Source of the DNA: Caulobacter sp. B11
Lineage (GTDB): Bacteria; Pseudomonadota; Alphaproteobacteria; Caulobacterales; Caulobacteraceae
Direction of reading: 5' to 3'
Length of the DNA: 8,351 bases
NCBI RefSeq assembly: GCF_002737765.1
Contig: NZ_PEGG01000072.1
Coordinates: 1-8,351, forward strand
This document shows, one piece after another, positions 7,937 to 8,351 of this stretch. Under the pieces are notes generated by a model. The model was not told the origin of the DNA. It did no database searches and saw only the letters and a program-made list of their open reading frames with translations. Made by a program: the position numbers and the translations under genes. Within the stretch, counting starts at the first letter, position 1. Each line of letters opens with the position of its first letter.

Positions 7937-8351
7937 ATGACCGCCCGCCTGCCCGCCCTGTTTCTCGGCCACGGTTCGCCGATGAACGCCATCGAGGACA
8001 ATGGCTGGAGCCGCGCCTGGTCGGCCCTGGGCCGCGACCTTCCGCGTCCGCGGGCCATCCTGATGGTCAGCGCCCACTGGGAAACCCGGGGCGCCAGCGC
8101 GGTCAGCGCCGCGACCCATCCCGAGACCATCCACGACTTCGGCGGCTTTCCCCAGGCCCTGTTCGACGTGCAATATCCCGCGGCGGGCGACCCGGCCCTG
8201 GCCCAGCGGGTGGCTCAGCTGCTCGCGCCCGACCCGGTCGTCCAGCATCCGACTCGAGGCCTCGACCACGGGGCCTGGGGCGTGCTGCGGCCGATGTATC
8301 CCAACGCCGACATCCCGGTGGTGCAGCTGAGCCTGGATCGCGGCCGACCCG
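7937..8351 (+). CDS. LigB/DODA-type extradiol ring-cleavage dioxygenase (YgiD-like, 3' end outside window)
   Basis: Belongs to the class III extradiol dioxygenase family that includes plant DOPA 4,5-dioxygenase and E. coli YgiD. Members use a metal bound by His residues to open catechol-type rings; the natural bacterial substrate is often unknown. The visible 138 residues show FLGHGSPMNA (9-18), ILMVSAHWET (41-50) and LDHGAWGVLRPMYP (109-122), with His12, His47 and His111 as conserved metal or active-site His. IHDFGGFP (65-72) is also typical of the family. The frame is open to the right edge; about half of a usual 260-residue protein is present. The ATG has AGGA 7 bases before it. A 33-base dyad covers the promoter and ribosome site region, which suggests tight control by a repressor. 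Confidence 0.9.
   Translation, partial: MTARLPALFLGHGSPMNAIEDNGWSRAWSALGRDLPRPRAILMVSAHWETRGASAVSAATHPETIHDFGGFPQALFDVQYPAAGDPALAQRVAQLLAPDPVVQHPTRGLDHGAWGVLRPMYPNADIPVVQLSLDRGRP

Noticed and set aside
7532..8130. Minus-strand open frames across the right intergenic region
   Set aside because: They translate the palindromic repeats (WAPAFAGEVEG pattern) or the antisense of the dioxygenase gene.

Overview
The window looks like a chromosomal segment of a high-GC alphaproteobacterium, most likely a member of the Caulobacterales (Caulobacter, Phenylobacterium or Brevundimonas type). The clues are the very high GC with C/G-ending codons, a clustered nadA-nadB-nadC operon, the style of the CheY-like regulator, and dispersed palindromes with a CCCCGGC/GCCGGGG core. 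This assignment is inference from style, not from a marker gene. No tRNA, rRNA, CRISPR, insertion sequence or prophage gene was seen. Most of the window is ordinary housekeeping DNA; the interest lies in the control regions and in a damaged nadB.

Left part, minus strand (1-1323): dps, coding for a ferritin-like DNA-protection protein, is followed 17 bases later by a SleB-type cell wall hydrolase with a lipoprotein signal. The hydrolase runs off the left edge. The two genes are probably co-transcribed.

Centre-left, plus strand (1533-5183): the de novo NAD operon. NadB oxidises L-aspartate to iminoaspartate, NadA condenses this with dihydroxyacetone phosphate to quinolinate, and NadC converts quinolinate to nicotinate mononucleotide. 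A TTGCAA/TATATG promoter is followed by two similar palindromes (centres at 1582 and 1652), which look like operators of an NAD repressor such as NadQ or NrtR. Between them lies a terminator-like hairpin with a T run. A perfect 10-bp-stem hairpin separates nadA from nadB, and nadB and nadC overlap by ATGA. nadB is broken by three single-base frameshifts within about 240 bases, although nadA and nadC are intact. Local sequence error is the simplest explanation, but a real lesion would remove aspartate oxidase.

Centre, plus strand (5299-6350): a CheY-like response regulator with a TTG start overlaps, again by ATGA, a small helical protein of unknown function. They end only two bases from the convergent acyltransferase gene.

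Right part: a membrane acyltransferase (family 3) lies on the minus strand. It is followed by a 426-base gene-free stretch with three copies of a GC-rich palindromic repeat. Then comes a 33-base dyad that looks like an operator, and the start of a LigB/DODA-type extradiol dioxygenase on the plus strand that is cut by the right edge.
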